Positions 6,928 to 16,853 of a stretch of DNA of 64,000 nt are shown piece by piece. The notes under the pieces are model-generated. The model was not told the DNA's origin and did no database searches. It saw only the letters and a list, made by a program, of their open reading frames with translations. Source of the stretch: Cuneatibacter sp. NSJ-177 (lineage in GTDB: Bacteria > Bacillota > Clostridia > Lachnospirales > Lachnospiraceae); contig NZ_JALIFO010000006.1 in assembly GCF_022867805.1 (NCBI RefSeq), forward strand, positions 372,001 to 436,000, given 5' to 3'. The stretch's first letter is position 1, and the number at the start of each line of letters is the position of its first letter. The translations under genes and the position numbers were made by a program.

Positions 6928-8739
6928 ATGGCAGCAGACCAGAGCAAGATACGGAATTTTTGCATCATTGCCCATATCGACCACGGAAAATCCACGCTGG
7001 CGGACCGGATCATCGAGGCCACCGGCACGCTGACCGAACGGGAGATGCAGGCCCAGGTGTTAGATAATATGGAATTAGAGCGGGAGCGGGGGATCACGAT
7101 TAAATCCCAGGCGGTCCGCGTGATTTATAAGGCAAAGGACGGGGAAGAATATATCTTTAACCTGATCGATACCCCCGGCCACGTCGATTTTAACTATGAG
7201 GTATCCCGGAGCCTCGCCGCCTGTGACGGGGCTATTCTCGTTGTGGATGCGGCTCAGGGGGTGGAGGCCCAGACGCTGGCGAACGTCTACCTTGCCCTGG
7301 ATCACGACCTGGACGTATTCCCAGTCATCAATAAAATCGATCTGCCCAGCGCCGAGCCTGCACGGGTCATCGAGGAGATCGAGGATGTGATCGGCATCGA
7401 AGCCCAGGACGCGCCCCAGATTTCGGCTAAAAACGGCATCAACATCGACCAGGTATTGGAAGCGGTGGTGGAGAAAATCCCGGCCCCGGCCGGGGATTCC
7501 GAGGCGCCGTTACAGGCCTTGATTTTTGATTCCCTGTATGACTCTTACCGCGGCGTCATCGTGTTCTTCCGGGTAAAGGAAGGCACGGTGCGCAGGGGGA
7601 TGAGTATCCGGATGATGGCCACCGGAGCGGAATTCGACGTGGTGGAGGTGGGCTATTTCGGAGCGGGTCAGTTTATTCCCTGCGATGAGCTCTCCGCAGG
7701 AATGGTCGGCTATCTGACGGCCAGCATCAAAAACGTCAAGGATACCAGAGTCGGCGATACGATCACCGAGGCGGACAGGCCCTGCGCCGAACCGCTCCCC
7801 GGCTACAAGAAGGTGCAGCCCATGGTGTACTGCGGCCTGTATCCGGCGGACAACGCCAAGTATCCGGAACTGCGGGACGCCCTGGAGAAATTGCAAATCA
7901 ATGATGCGTCGCTTCAGTACGAGCCGGAGACTTCGGTGGCGTTGGGATTTGGTTTCCGCTGCGGCTTTTTGGGACTGCTGCATCTGGAAATTATTGAAGA
8001 GCGCCTGGAGCGGGAGTACAACTTAGACCTTGTGACCACGGCGCCCAGCGTTATCTACAAGGTATACAAGACCGACGGGACCATGATGGATCTGACCAAC
8101 CCGACCAACATGCCGGATCCCTCGGAGATCGAATATATGGAAGAGCCGGTTGTATCGGCGGAGATCATGGTGACCACCGAGTTTATCGGCGCGATTATGG
8201 GACTCTGCCAGGAACGCCGCGGCTTATACCTTGGCACCGAGTATATCGAGTCGGCGCGGGCGCTTTTGCGTTATGAACTTCCTTTGAATGAGATTATCTA
8301 TGATTTCTTTGACGCGCTGAAATCCCGTTCCCGCGGGTATGCGTCTTTTGATTATGAGATGAAGGGATATGAGAAGTCGGATCTGGTTAAGCTGGATATC
8401 TTGATCAACCGGGAGCCAGTGGACGCCCTTTCCTTTATTCTGCACGCCAGCACCGCCTATGAGCGGGGCCGGAAGATGTGTGAAAAGCTGAAGGAAGAGA
8501 TTCCGCGCCATCTGTTTGAGATTCCGATCCAGGCGGCGATCGGCAGTAAGATTATTGCAAGAGAGACGGTAAAAGCGGTCCGCAAGGACGTGCTGGCCAA
8601 GTGCTACGGCGGCGATATTTCCCGAAAGAGAAAGCTTCTGGAAAAGCAAAAGGAAGGAAAGAAGCGAATGCGCCAGATCGGAAACGTCGAGGTGCCTCAG
8701 AAAGCGTTTATGAGCGTGCTGAAGCTGGATGAAGAGTAA
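6928..8739 (+). CDS. lepA: Elongation factor 4 (LepA)
   Basis: Ribosome-associated GTPase that remodels stalled or initiating ribosomes. The 603-residue product matches the family length. It has the GTPase motifs AHIDHGKST (P-loop), DTPGHVDF (G3) and NKIDLP (G4), an EF-G-like domain II, and domains III/V. The EF4-specific C-terminal domain ends with [20 protein letters not shown]. The start at 6928 follows CAGGAGGAA; an earlier in-frame ATG at 6814 would add an unrelated 38-residue extension lying over the promoter. hemW follows 11 bases downstream. Confidence 0.97.
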   Translation: MAADQSKIRNFCIIAHIDHGKSTLADRIIEATGTLTEREMQAQVLDNMELERERGITIKSQAVRVIYKAKDGEEYIFNLIDTPGHVDFNYEVSRSLAACDGAILVVDAAQGVEAQTLANVYLALDHDLDVFPVINKIDLPSAEPARVIEEIEDVIGIEAQDAPQISAKNGINIDQVLEAVVEKIPAPAGDSEAPLQALIFDSLYDSYRGVIVFFRVKEGTVRRGMSIRMMATGAEFDVVEVGYFGAGQFIPCDELSAGMVGYLTASIKNVKDTRVGDTITEADRPCAEPLPGYKKVQPMVYCGLYPADNAKYPELRDALEKLQINDASLQYEPETSVALGFGFRCGFLGLLHLEIIEERLEREYNLDLVTTAPSVIYKVYKTDGTMMDLTNPTNMPDPSEIEYMEEPVVSAEIMVTTEFIGAIMGLCQERRGLYLGTEYIESARALLRYELPLNEIIYDFFDALKSRSRGYASFDYEMKGYEKSDLVKLDILINREPVDALSFILHASTAYERGRKMCEKLKEEIPRHLFEIPIQAAIGSKIIARETVKAVRKDVLAKCYGGDISRKRKLLEKQKEGKKRMRQIGNVEVPQKAFMSVLKLDEE

Positions 8740-8750
8740 GAGGTGAGCGT

Positions 8751-9899
8751 ATGACGAAAACGGATTTAGGGATATATGTACATATCCCTTTCTGTGTAAG
8801 GAAATGTGACTACTGCGACTTTGTTTCCATGGTGGGATCGCCGGACGAGCAGGCCTACTATATCCGGGTGCTGAAAAAGGAGATCCGAAGCTTTGAAGCT
8901 TTGGGAAACCTGTATCTGGTCCGCACGGTATTTTTCGGCGGGGGGACCCCGTCCATCACGGATGTGTCCCAGCTGGAACGGATCATGGAGCAGTTAAAGG
9001 AGCAGTATGAGTTCGCCGAAGATGCGGAGATTACGATCGAGTGTAATCCGGGGACTCTGACCGAGGAAAAACTGGTGCGGTACAAGGAGATGGGGATCAA
9101 CCGTCTCAGCATTGGCCTCCAGTCCACCCACAATGAAGAACTGAAAGTTCTGGGAAGAATTCACTCTTATGAAGATTTTCTGGAGAGCTACCGGCTGGCC
9201 AGAAAAGTTGGCTTTACCAATATCAATGTGGATTTGATGACGGCCCTGCCCGGCCAAAGTGTGGAAGCCTGGGAGGATGTGCTGCGCACGGTCGTGGCCC
9301 TTGCCCCGGAGCATATTTCCGCATACAGCCTGAGTATCGAGGAAGGAACGCCGTTTTACGAGAGATACGGATCCACCAAAGGGCGCCTGCTGCTTCCGAA
9401 AGAGTCGGAGGACCGGCAGATGTACCGCCTGACCAAGGAGATTTTGGGGGAAGCCGGTTACCGGCGCTACGAAATCTCCAACTATGCAAAAAAAGGGAAA
9501 GAGTGCCGGCACAACATCACCTACTGGAACGGCGGGGAATATGTCGGTTTTGGCCTCGGCGCGTCTTCCTACCTGGGAGGAAAGCGGTTCAGCAATCCGC
9601 GGGACAAGCAGGAGTATTGGGAGTTTGCGCGAAATGCCTATCACCACTATAAAGAGCTGACGCCTCAGGACCAGAAGGCCACGATGGAAGAATTTATGTT
9701 TTTGGGACTGCGGATGATGGATGGCATCTCGATGAGAGAATTTGAAGAAAAGTTCCATGTCCCGTTCACGGAAGTCTATGGGACGCCGGTCCGCCGCATG
9801 GTCACCCAGGGGTATCTGGAGGAAGATGGAAACCGGCTGCGGTTTACCGACAAGGGGATTGACGTCAGCAATCAGCTGCTGGTGGAATTTTTACTATGA
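8751..9899 (+). CDS. hemW: Radical SAM heme chaperone HemW
   Basis: Member of the HemN-like radical SAM family; HemW binds heme and a 4Fe-4S cluster and delivers heme to target enzymes. It is often misnamed coproporphyrinogen oxidase. The 382 residues begin GIYVHIPFCVRKCDYCDF, giving the CxxxCxxC cluster motif, followed by VFFGGGTPS and the glycine-rich SAM loops. The C-terminal HemN_C domain spans about 270-380. The fourth Cys typical of true HemN (CxxxCxxCxC) is absent: the residue after CDYCD is Phe. It lies in operon with lepA, as in many Firmicutes. Confidence 0.93.
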   Translation: MTKTDLGIYVHIPFCVRKCDYCDFVSMVGSPDEQAYYIRVLKKEIRSFEALGNLYLVRTVFFGGGTPSITDVSQLERIMEQLKEQYEFAEDAEITIECNPGTLTEEKLVRYKEMGINRLSIGLQSTHNEELKVLGRIHSYEDFLESYRLARKVGFTNINVDLMTALPGQSVEAWEDVLRTVVALAPEHISAYSLSIEEGTPFYERYGSTKGRLLLPKESEDRQMYRLTKEILGEAGYRRYEISNYAKKGKECRHNITYWNGGEYVGFGLGASSYLGGKRFSNPRDKQEYWEFARNAYHHYKELTPQDQKATMEEFMFLGLRMMDGISMREFEEKFHVPFTEVYGTPVRRMVTQGYLEEDGNRLRFTDKGIDVSNQLLVEFLL

Positions 9900-9993
9900 A
9901 ACTCAGCGAAGCAGAGCCGGCAGGGCGACAGACGAGCTTAGCAGAGTCGTTTACTGGGCTGATTGAGGCCGGAAAAGAGAATGGAGTTTTTTT

Positions 9994-10818
9994 ATGGCAG
10001 AAAAGGAAGCTTGGAAACAGGGATTGGCCGCGGTGCGTGAAAAGGCGGCGGCCAATGGAAATCATATCACGGTCGGGGAAATTTTGTCCTGTTTTTCGAA
10101 TATGGAATTGGATGAAGAGCAGATCCGGCTGATCTACCGCTATGTGGAGGACGAGCATATCGAGATCGAGGACTACGAACCCCACGATACCCGGACGGTT
10201 GCGGTAGGTTCTGCGCCCCTCTCCGGGGAGGAAAAGGCGTATTTCCAGATGTATCTGAAAGATCTGGAAGGAGTCGCTCCCTGTGAGGAGGCAGAGGAGG
10301 CGATCCTCGTAAAAAATCTGCTGGGCGGCGATGAGAGCGCCCAGAACCGTCTGATCGAAGGCAATCTCCACCGGGTGCTGGCACTGGCGAGAAACCGGGC
10401 CGGTCAGGGCGTCCTGATCGGGGATTTGGTTCAGGAGGGAAACATGACATTGGTCACGGCCATCGAGGAATACCGGAATGCCGGAGTCCGTCTTCTCGGA
10501 GAGCCGATGGCGGAATTCCTGGAGCGGAAGATCGATGCGGCCATGGAGGCTTTGGTTCATGAGCAGAGCGGCTTTGCGCGCACGGCGGAGCGGATGGCGG
10601 CCGACGCCAACCGGCTGCTGGAACTGACGAAAGAGCTGGAGGAAGAGCTGGGACGGGAGGCCACGCTGGCCGAGCTGGCCGGGCGGATGCAGCTTCCCGC
10701 GGAGTATGTGGAGGAAGTGGTCCGCGTCTCCTACCATGCGATGAAAAACGGGGACGGAAAAGAGTCTGGAGAAGAACAACCGGAAGGGCCTGGGTCCGGA
10801 TGGGATTTAAAATATTAA
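9994..10818 (+). CDS. Degenerate sigma-70-like protein lacking regions 2.4 and 4
   Basis: A 274-residue relative of the housekeeping sigma factor. Residues about 10-60 resemble region 1.1 (ITVGEILSCFSNMELDEEQI). Residues about 115-155 resemble regions 2.1-2.2, the core-RNA-polymerase-binding part (LIEGNLHRVLALARNR, DLVQEGNMTLVTAIEEY). Residues about 200-250 match region 3 (LLELTKELEEELGREATLAELA). The stretch corresponding to regions 2.3-2.4, normally aromatic-rich for melting and -10 recognition, is replaced by an acidic helix without Trp or Tyr. There is no region 4. It may bind core polymerase without promoter recognition. The ATG at 9994 has only a weak ribosome site (GGAG). Confidence 0.8.
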   Translation: MAEKEAWKQGLAAVREKAAANGNHITVGEILSCFSNMELDEEQIRLIYRYVEDEHIEIEDYEPHDTRTVAVGSAPLSGEEKAYFQMYLKDLEGVAPCEEAEEAILVKNLLGGDESAQNRLIEGNLHRVLALARNRAGQGVLIGDLVQEGNMTLVTAIEEYRNAGVRLLGEPMAEFLERKIDAAMEALVHEQSGFARTAERMAADANRLLELTKELEEELGREATLAELAGRMQLPAEYVEEVVRVSYHAMKNGDGKESGEEQPEGPGSGWDLKY

Positions 10819-10858
10819 ATTACGATGGAAAAGAGAAAACCTATTTTAGGAGGAAACC

Positions 10859-13800
10859 ATGAGCGTTAGACGTATTTACGTGGAGAAAAAGCCGGAATAT
10901 GCGGTCGCAGCCAAGGGGCTTTTGGAGGAGATTGAAAATTTCCTCGGAATCCAGACCGTGACGAATCTGCGGGTGCTGAACCGTTACGATATGGAGCACA
11001 TCAGCGACGCCACCTACGAGGCGGCCAAGGGGCTGATTTTTTCCGAGCCGCCGGTGGACCTGCTTTTTGAAGGCAGCTTTCCCCGCGCCGAAGGCTCCCG
11101 CGTCTTCTCCGTGGAATATCTGCCGGGTCAGTTTGACCAGCGGGCGGATTCTGCCGAGCAATGCGTGAAGCTTCTGAACGAGAAAGAAGAGCCGATTATC
11201 CGCTCCGCCACCACCTATGTGATCGAGGGGGAGATCAGCGACGGGCAGTTTGCCGCAATCCAGTCTCTGTGCATCAATCCGGTGGACTCCAGGCTTTCCG
11301 ACGGCGGCGTGCCGGAAACCTTGGAGGATCAGTTCGAGGAGCCGGCCGATGTGAAGATTTTCGACGGCTTCTGCGGGATGGCGGAGGCCCCGTTAAAGGA
11401 ACTCTATGAATCCCTGAGCCTTGCCATGACCTTCGACGATTTCAAATTCATTCAGCATTACTTTGCCGAAGAAGAAAAGCGCGACCCGTCCATGACGGAG
11501 ATCCGCGTGCTGGATACCTACTGGTCGGATCATTGCCGCCACACCACGTTCCAGACCGAACTGACCGACATCTCTTTCGGCGAAGGCGACTACCGGGAAG
11601 AGATGGAGAAGACCTATCAGGAGTACCTGGCGGACCGGGCCGAAGTCTTCGCAGGCCGGAAAGATAAGTATGTCTGCCTGATGGATCTGGCTTTGATGGC
11701 CATGCGTAAGCTGAAAAAAGAAGGAAAGCTGAACGACCAGGAAGAGTCCGACGAGATCAACGCCTGCAGCATCGTGGTCCCGGTGACCATCGACGGCGTG
11801 GAGGAAGAGTGGCTGATCAGCTTTAAGAATGAGACCCACAATCACCCGACGGAGATCGAACCCTTCGGCGGCGCCGCCACCTGTCTCGGCGGAGCCATAA
11901 GAGATCCGCTGTCGGGCCGTTCCTATGTTTATCAGGCCATGCGTGTGACCGGAGCTGCGGACCCGACCGTGCCGGTCTCCGAAACATTGAAAGGGAAACT
12001 GCCCCAGAGAAAGATCGTAATCGACGCAGCCCACGGCTACAGCTCCTACGGAAATCAGATTGGTCTTGCCACCGGCTACGTGAAAGAGCTGTACCATCCG
12101 AACTATGTGGCAAAGCGCATGGAAATCGGCGCCGTCATGGGAGCCGCGCCCAGAAAGAACGTGATCCGGGCGACCTCGGATCCGGGCGACATGATCCTTT
12201 TGGTCGGCGGCCGTACCGGCCGCGACGGCTGCGGCGGGGCCACCGGTTCCTCCAAGTCCCACACGGAGGCGTCCATCGCCACCTGCGGGGCGGAGGTGCA
12301 AAAGGGAAATGCTCCGACCGAGCGGAAAATCCAGCGGCTGTTCCGCCGCCCGGAGGTCAGCCGTCTGATCAAGAAGTGCAATGACTTCGGCGCCGGCGGC
12401 GTTTCGGTCGCCATCGGAGAGCTGGCGGACGGCCTGCGCATCGATCTGAACATGGTCCCGAAGAAGTATGCCGGCCTGGACGGCACGGAAATCGCAATCT
12501 CCGAGTCCCAGGAGCGGATGGCGATCGTCATTGATCCCGGAAGCTTGGTGGAGATCATGAAATACATCAACGAGGAAAATCTGGAGGCCGTGGTGGTGGC
12601 CGAGGTCATGGAAGAAAAGCGCCTGATCATGTACTGGCGCGACAAAGTGATCGTCAACATCAGCCGCGCTTTCTTAGACACCAACGGAGCCCATCAGGAG
12701 GCAAAGGTGGAAGTGAACGTGCCGAAGAGGGAGGGAAATCCCTTTGACGGCTGTGCGGCAGTGGGTCAGCCGGTGAAAGAGGCCTGGCTGAATACGCTGA
12801 AGGACCTGAATGTCTGCTCCCAAAAGGGATTGGTGGAGATGTTTGACTCCACGATCGGAGCCGGAAGCGTCCTGATGCCCTTTGGCGGCACTTACCAGCT
12901 GACCGAGACCCAGGCCATGGTGGCAAAGCTGCCGGTTCTCTCCGGAGAGACCGACGCCGTGACCATGATGAGCTACGGTTTTGATCCTTACCTTTCTTCC
13001 TGGAGCCCGTATCATGGCGCGATCTACGCCGTTATCTCTTCCGTCGCCAAAATCGTGGCGGCCGGAGGCGACTACCGGAAGATCCGTTTTACTTTCCAGG
13101 AATACTTCCGCAAGCTGGGCCAGGATCCCAAACGCTGGGGCGATCCTTTTGCGGCGCTGCTGGGCGCTTACAACGCGCAGATGGGGTTTGGACTTCCTTC
13201 CATCGGCGGGAAAGACAGTATGTCCGGAAGTTTCAATGAGATCGACGTTCCTCCGACTCTGGTGTCCTTTGCGGTGGACACCGGCTCTTACCGCCATGTG
13301 ATCAGCCCGGAGCTGAAGCAGGCGGGGAATAAATTGGTGCTGTTCCGGATCCGGAAGGATGAGAAGGCTCTGCCGGATTACGCTCAGATTATGGATCTCT
13401 ATGGAAAGATCCACGAGGATATCGCGGAAGGAAATATTCTCTCCGCCTATGAGATCGAGCGCCACGGACTGGCTGAGGCTCTGGCGAAGATGGCGTTTGG
13501 CAACAAACTGGGGATTTCGGTCTCTCATACTGTGGACAGCGAAGAATTTTTTGGCGCCGGCTGGGGAAATCTGGTGGCGGAAGTGCCGGCAAACCGGGTA
13601 GCCGCTCTCCACGCAGAGGGCGAGGTGATCGGCGAAGTGACCGACGAGGGCAAGTTTATCTACGGCGGGGCGGAGCTTTCCATGGAGGAAGCTCTGGCGG
13701 CCTGGACGGGCACTCTGGATTCGGTCTTCCCGGCGAAAGCAGCTTCCCAGGCGGAGAGCGCGGAGCGGCCTTTGTACGAGAAGGGAAGCGTAGCGGTCTG

Positions 13801-14614
13801 CACCCACAAATTGGCAAGGCCCACAGTATTTATTCCTGCCTTCCCCGGCACCAACTGTGAGATCGACAGCAAAAAGGCCATGGAAGCGGCGGGCGCCAAT
13901 GTGATCGTCCAGGTGATGCGCAACCTGACCGCCGAGGATATCCGCAATTCCGTGGAGGATTTCGCCAAGGGAATCCGCCGGGCTCAGATCATCATGTTCC
14001 CCGGAGGCTTTTCCGCAGGCGACGAGCCGGACGGTTCCGCCAAGTTCTTTGCCACGGCTTTCCGGAATGCAAAGATCAAGGAGGAAGTGGAGAAGCTCTT
14101 GAATGAGAGAGACGGACTGGCCCTCGGCATCTGCAATGGCTTCCAGGCATTGATCAAGCTGGGTCTGGTGCCTCATGGGAAGATCGTGCCCCAGGAAGCG
14201 GATGCGCCGACTCTGACCTTTAACACGGTGGGCCGCCACATTTCCCGGATGAACTACGTGAAAGTGGTCAGCAACAAGTCCCCCTGGCTGCAACTGGCGG
14301 ATCTCGGCGGCGTGTACTGCAATCCGGCGTCCCACGGGGAAGGCCGTTTTGTGGCGAACGAGGAGTGGTTGAAAAAACTGTTTGAAAACGGGCAGGTGGC
14401 CACCCAGTATTGCAGCCCTCAGGGTGAAGTGACCATGGATGCGGAGTGGAACTCCAACGGCTCTTATCTTGCCGTCGAGGGGATCACCAGTCCTGACGGC
14501 CGTGTGCTCGGAAAAATGCTCCACTGCGAGCGGAGCGGCAAGGCGCTGGGAATCAATATTTATGGCAACCAGGATATGCAGCTGTTTGAGGCGGGCGTGA
14601 AATATTTCCGGTAA
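10859..14614 (+). CDS. purL: Phosphoribosylformylglycinamidine synthase, single-chain type
   Basis: Catalyses the ATP- and glutamine-dependent conversion of FGAR to FGAM in purine synthesis. The 1251 residues carry the whole PurS-PurL-PurQ set in one chain. An N-terminal PurS-like segment is followed by two AIRS-type ATP domains (NETHNHPTEIEPFGG near 325; the second half includes SIGGKDSMSGSF). The C-terminal class I glutaminase domain starts at FIPAFPGTNCEID. Its nucleophile is Cys1092 (GICNGFQ) and the catalytic His is about 1159 (SHGEGRF). The ribosome site TAGGAGGAAACC is strong. No other pur genes and no purine riboswitch are nearby. Confidence 0.97.
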   Translation: MSVRRIYVEKKPEYAVAAKGLLEEIENFLGIQTVTNLRVLNRYDMEHISDATYEAAKGLIFSEPPVDLLFEGSFPRAEGSRVFSVEYLPGQFDQRADSAEQCVKLLNEKEEPIIRSATTYVIEGEISDGQFAAIQSLCINPVDSRLSDGGVPETLEDQFEEPADVKIFDGFCGMAEAPLKELYESLSLAMTFDDFKFIQHYFAEEEKRDPSMTEIRVLDTYWSDHCRHTTFQTELTDISFGEGDYREEMEKTYQEYLADRAEVFAGRKDKYVCLMDLALMAMRKLKKEGKLNDQEESDEINACSIVVPVTIDGVEEEWLISFKNETHNHPTEIEPFGGAATCLGGAIRDPLSGRSYVYQAMRVTGAADPTVPVSETLKGKLPQRKIVIDAAHGYSSYGNQIGLATGYVKELYHPNYVAKRMEIGAVMGAAPRKNVIRATSDPGDMILLVGGRTGRDGCGGATGSSKSHTEASIATCGAEVQKGNAPTERKIQRLFRRPEVSRLIKKCNDFGAGGVSVAIGELADGLRIDLNMVPKKYAGLDGTEIAISESQERMAIVIDPGSLVEIMKYINEENLEAVVVAEVMEEKRLIMYWRDKVIVNISRAFLDTNGAHQEAKVEVNVPKREGNPFDGCAAVGQPVKEAWLNTLKDLNVCSQKGLVEMFDSTIGAGSVLMPFGGTYQLTETQAMVAKLPVLSGETDAVTMMSYGFDPYLSSWSPYHGAIYAVISSVAKIVAAGGDYRKIRFTFQEYFRKLGQDPKRWGDPFAALLGAYNAQMGFGLPSIGGKDSMSGSFNEIDVPPTLVSFAVDTGSYRHVISPELKQAGNKLVLFRIRKDEKALPDYAQIMDLYGKIHEDIAEGNILSAYEIERHGLAEALAKMAFGNKLGISVSHTVDSEEFFGAGWGNLVAEVPANRVAALHAEGEVIGEVTDEGKFIYGGAELSMEEALAAWTGTLDSVFPAKAASQAESAERPLYEKGSVAVCTHKLARPTVFIPAFPGTNCEIDSKKAMEAAGANVIVQVMRNLTAEDIRNSVEDFAKGIRRAQIIMFPGGFSAGDEPDGSAKFFATAFRNAKIKEEVEKLLNERDGLALGICNGFQALIKLGLVPHGKIVPQEADAPTLTFNTVGRHISRMNYVKVVSNKSPWLQLADLGGVYCNPASHGEGRFVANEEWLKKLFENGQVATQYCSPQGEVTMDAEWNSNGSYLAVEGITSPDGRVLGKMLHCERSGKALGINIYGNQDMQLFEAGVKYFR

Positions 14615-14627
14615 AAACCGGAGGAAA

Positions 14628-14777
14628 ATGAAACACGAAACTCTGTCGATGATGAAGTGGACAGGAAATGCTGAGCCTGTAGGCGGAGGTTCGGATTTGC
14701 ATCATTTCAGGATTCTTCTGCTTGTAGCAGGCGGAGGAATCCTGTGTGGAAAGGGAGTATATGAAGAAAAAATTTAA
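14628..14777 (+). CDS. Possible 49-aa leader peptide
   Basis: A short frame starts with ATG 14 bases after the purL stop, preceded by CGGAGG at only 3 nt spacing. It encodes a 49-residue peptide with a hydrophobic second half (FRILLLVAGGGILCG). It runs through the 14709-14743 hairpin and past the start of the next gene. No homology was recognised. Its translation would open that hairpin, which is the main reason to list it. It may be chance. Confidence 0.3.
   Translation: MKHETLSMMKWTGNAEPVGGGSDLHHFRILLLVAGGGILCGKGVYEEKI
14709..14743 (+). promoter_or_regulatory. Hairpin that hides the ribosome site of the 14746 gene
   Basis: Thirteen consecutive pairs (two G-U) form between 14709-14721 and 14731-14743, with a 9-nt loop. 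The GGAGG at 14733-14737, the Shine-Dalgarno for the GTG at 14746, lies wholly in the 3' arm. Confidence 0.5.
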
Positions 14778-16380
14778 GTTACTTACTGTTATCGCCGTGA
14801 TCTTGGCGGCCGCTCTTTACTATTATATTGCGCTGCCTCCGATCAATATCCACGCAGCAGGATTCTGGTGGTTCCTGATCCTGCTTGTGGCGGCGATCAC
14901 TTTGGCCTATGGCTGGAAGCGGGTGGAGCGCACCGGAGACGCGCGCCATCCCCTGGATTTCAGCGATCTGAAGAATGACACAGGTGTGAAGATCGGCGTC
15001 GGCGCGGTGGTTTTAATCATCGCCGTGTACCTGATCGGCTCCCTGCTTTCCTCGCCGATCATCAATGCGTCCAAGTATCAGCAGCTCTTGACGGTGGAGA
15101 CCGGAGAGTTTACGAGAGACATTGAACAGGTAAACTACAGCCAGATTCCTCTGCTGGACAAGGACTCGGCGGCGATCCTTGGAAACCGGAAAATGGGAAG
15201 CCTGGTGGATCTGACTTCTCAGTTCGTGGTCAGCGACATGTACTCTCAGATCAATTATAATGCAAAGCCGGTAAGAGTGACCCCTCTGGCCTACGCCAGC
15301 CTGATCAAATGGTTTACCAACATGAAGGAAGGCATTCCGGGTTATATCAAAATTGATATGGCAACCCAGGATACGGAGCTGGTGCGGCTGGATCAGGGGA
15401 TGAAATACACGCCCTACGACCATTTTAACCGATATTTAGAGAGGCATCTCCGTTTCAAATATCCGACCTACATTTTTGACAATATCAATTTTGAGATCGA
15501 CGACGAGGGAACGCCTTACTGGGTTTGCAGTGTGAAGAAATTCAACATCGGCCTGTTCGGTGGCCAGACCATCGGCCGGGTGGTGCTCTGCAATGCAATC
15601 ACCGGCGAGTGTGAGGATTATGCCATCGAGGATGCGCCGACCTGGATCGATCAGGCTTATTCGGCCGGCATGCTGATTCAGCTCTATGATTACTATGGAA
15701 CGTTGAAGCACGGCTTCATCAACAGCGTTCTGGGTCAGAAGGACTGCCTGAAGACCACCAACGGATACAATTACCTGGCCTTGGAGGACGATGTCTGGGT
15801 TTACACCGGCGTCACTTCCATCACCAGTGACCAGAGTAACGTTGGTTTCGTGCTGATGAACCAGAGAACCATGGAGACCAAGTATTATCAGATCGAGGGA
15901 GCGATCGAGGATTCCGCCATGTCCTCGGCGGAAGGCCAGGTGCAAAACCTGGGATACGACGCAACCTTCCCTCTTCTGCTCAACATCGCCAACGAGCCGA
16001 CTTACTTCATCGCACTGAAAGATGAGGCGGGGCTGGTGAAAAAGTACGCGATGGTGAATGTGCAGAAATATCAGGTGGTTGCCATCGGCGATACGGTCAG
16101 CGACTGTGAGAAGAATTATGTGGCGCTCCTGAAAAACAATGGAATTTCCAATGAAAGCGGGGCCGCAACCCAGCAGATCAGCGGAAAGATCGCAAAAATG
16201 TTTAACGCTGTGGTGGATGGAAACTCCCACTGTTACCTGATGTTAGAGGGCTCGGATGTGATCTACGACGTATCCGTGGCCGAGTATCTGCCGATCGTGA
16301 AGTACGGCGTCGGGGATACGATTACGATGGAGTATCTGGAGGGCGAGCAGTCCTGCACGGTGCTGGGGATTGTGGAGTAG
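14746..16380 (+). CDS. Membrane-anchored protein of unknown function
   Basis: Family not recognised. The product is about 544 residues. Two hydrophobic helices lie near residues 10-30 and 38-58, and a third (VGAVVLIIAVYLIGSLL) near 85-105. A large, probably extracytoplasmic region of about 440 residues follows. It is rich in Tyr and aromatic beta-type segments, with WVCSVKKF and a CNAITGEC Cys pair, and ends in a small beta-rich domain. The start could be GTG 14746, with GGAGG 8 nt upstream inside a hairpin, or ATG 14761, with GGGAG only 3 nt upstream; I list the former. A terminator follows. A cell-envelope role is inference from topology. Confidence 0.85.
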   Translation: MEREYMKKKFKLLTVIAVILAAALYYYIALPPINIHAAGFWWFLILLVAAITLAYGWKRVERTGDARHPLDFSDLKNDTGVKIGVGAVVLIIAVYLIGSLLSSPIINASKYQQLLTVETGEFTRDIEQVNYSQIPLLDKDSAAILGNRKMGSLVDLTSQFVVSDMYSQINYNAKPVRVTPLAYASLIKWFTNMKEGIPGYIKIDMATQDTELVRLDQGMKYTPYDHFNRYLERHLRFKYPTYIFDNINFEIDDEGTPYWVCSVKKFNIGLFGGQTIGRVVLCNAITGECEDYAIEDAPTWIDQAYSAGMLIQLYDYYGTLKHGFINSVLGQKDCLKTTNGYNYLALEDDVWVYTGVTSITSDQSNVGFVLMNQRTMETKYYQIEGAIEDSAMSSAEGQVQNLGYDATFPLLLNIANEPTYFIALKDEAGLVKKYAMVNVQKYQVVAIGDTVSDCEKNYVALLKNNGISNESGAATQQISGKIAKMFNAVVDGNSHCYLMLEGSDVIYDVSVAEYLPIVKYGVGDTITMEYLEGEQSCTVLGIVE

Positions 16381-16470
16381 AGATGTAACGCAAATGCCGG
16401 GGAACTGGGCCGAAAGCGCACGCAGGAACGTTCGGGCGCCTGCGGAACCGGCAGTGTGAGTAGAATCGAA

Positions 16471-16523
16471 GGGCGGCTGTTTTTGACCAAGAAAATCCGA
16501 GGTCAAGGCAGCCGTCCTTTTTT
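16471..16523 (+). terminator. Terminator after the 14746 gene
   Basis: GGGCGGCTG pairs with CAGCCGTCC, extended inward by TTGACC/GGTCAA, and six T follow. The rest of the 473-bp gap up to ppdK holds only the promoter listed at 16709. Confidence 0.8.
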
Positions 16524-16708
16524 ACCGGTAAAGATTCCACCACTTTTGTTAAGCACTTTAAGAGATGAATTTCGGTGTTTTCTGTCGGGAAAAGAAGGCT
16601 GGAACGTGTCTTACTTTACAAAAATAAGAAAATAAGTCTAAAATTTTTGCTTTTTTTAACTGCTTTTGGAATAAGAAGTAAAAATCCTGTTAATGTTTTG
16701 ACAGTGGA

Positions 16709-16737
16709 TAGACAAACAAAAAAGGCCATGTTATAAT
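16709..16737 (+). promoter_or_regulatory. ppdK promoter
   Basis: TAGACA (16709-16714), a 17-nt spacer and TATAAT (16732-16737). A TTGACA at 16698 is too far from the -10. The leader of about 110 nt before ppdK contains a C/G-rich segment but no clear riboswitch. Confidence 0.65.
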
Positions 16738-16853
16738 GTCAGTTGGGTTTGCGGAAAACGCTGGAAATAAGCGTGTTCGCGGCCTCTGACACTCGATTTC
16801 TCACCCCGCTTTCCAGGCGGGCGAAGAGAACAAATATAGGAGGAGATTAAGAA

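Noticed and set aside
12674-14524. A 616-codon open frame antisense to purL
   Set aside because: Shadow of purL with no start signals or recognisable product.
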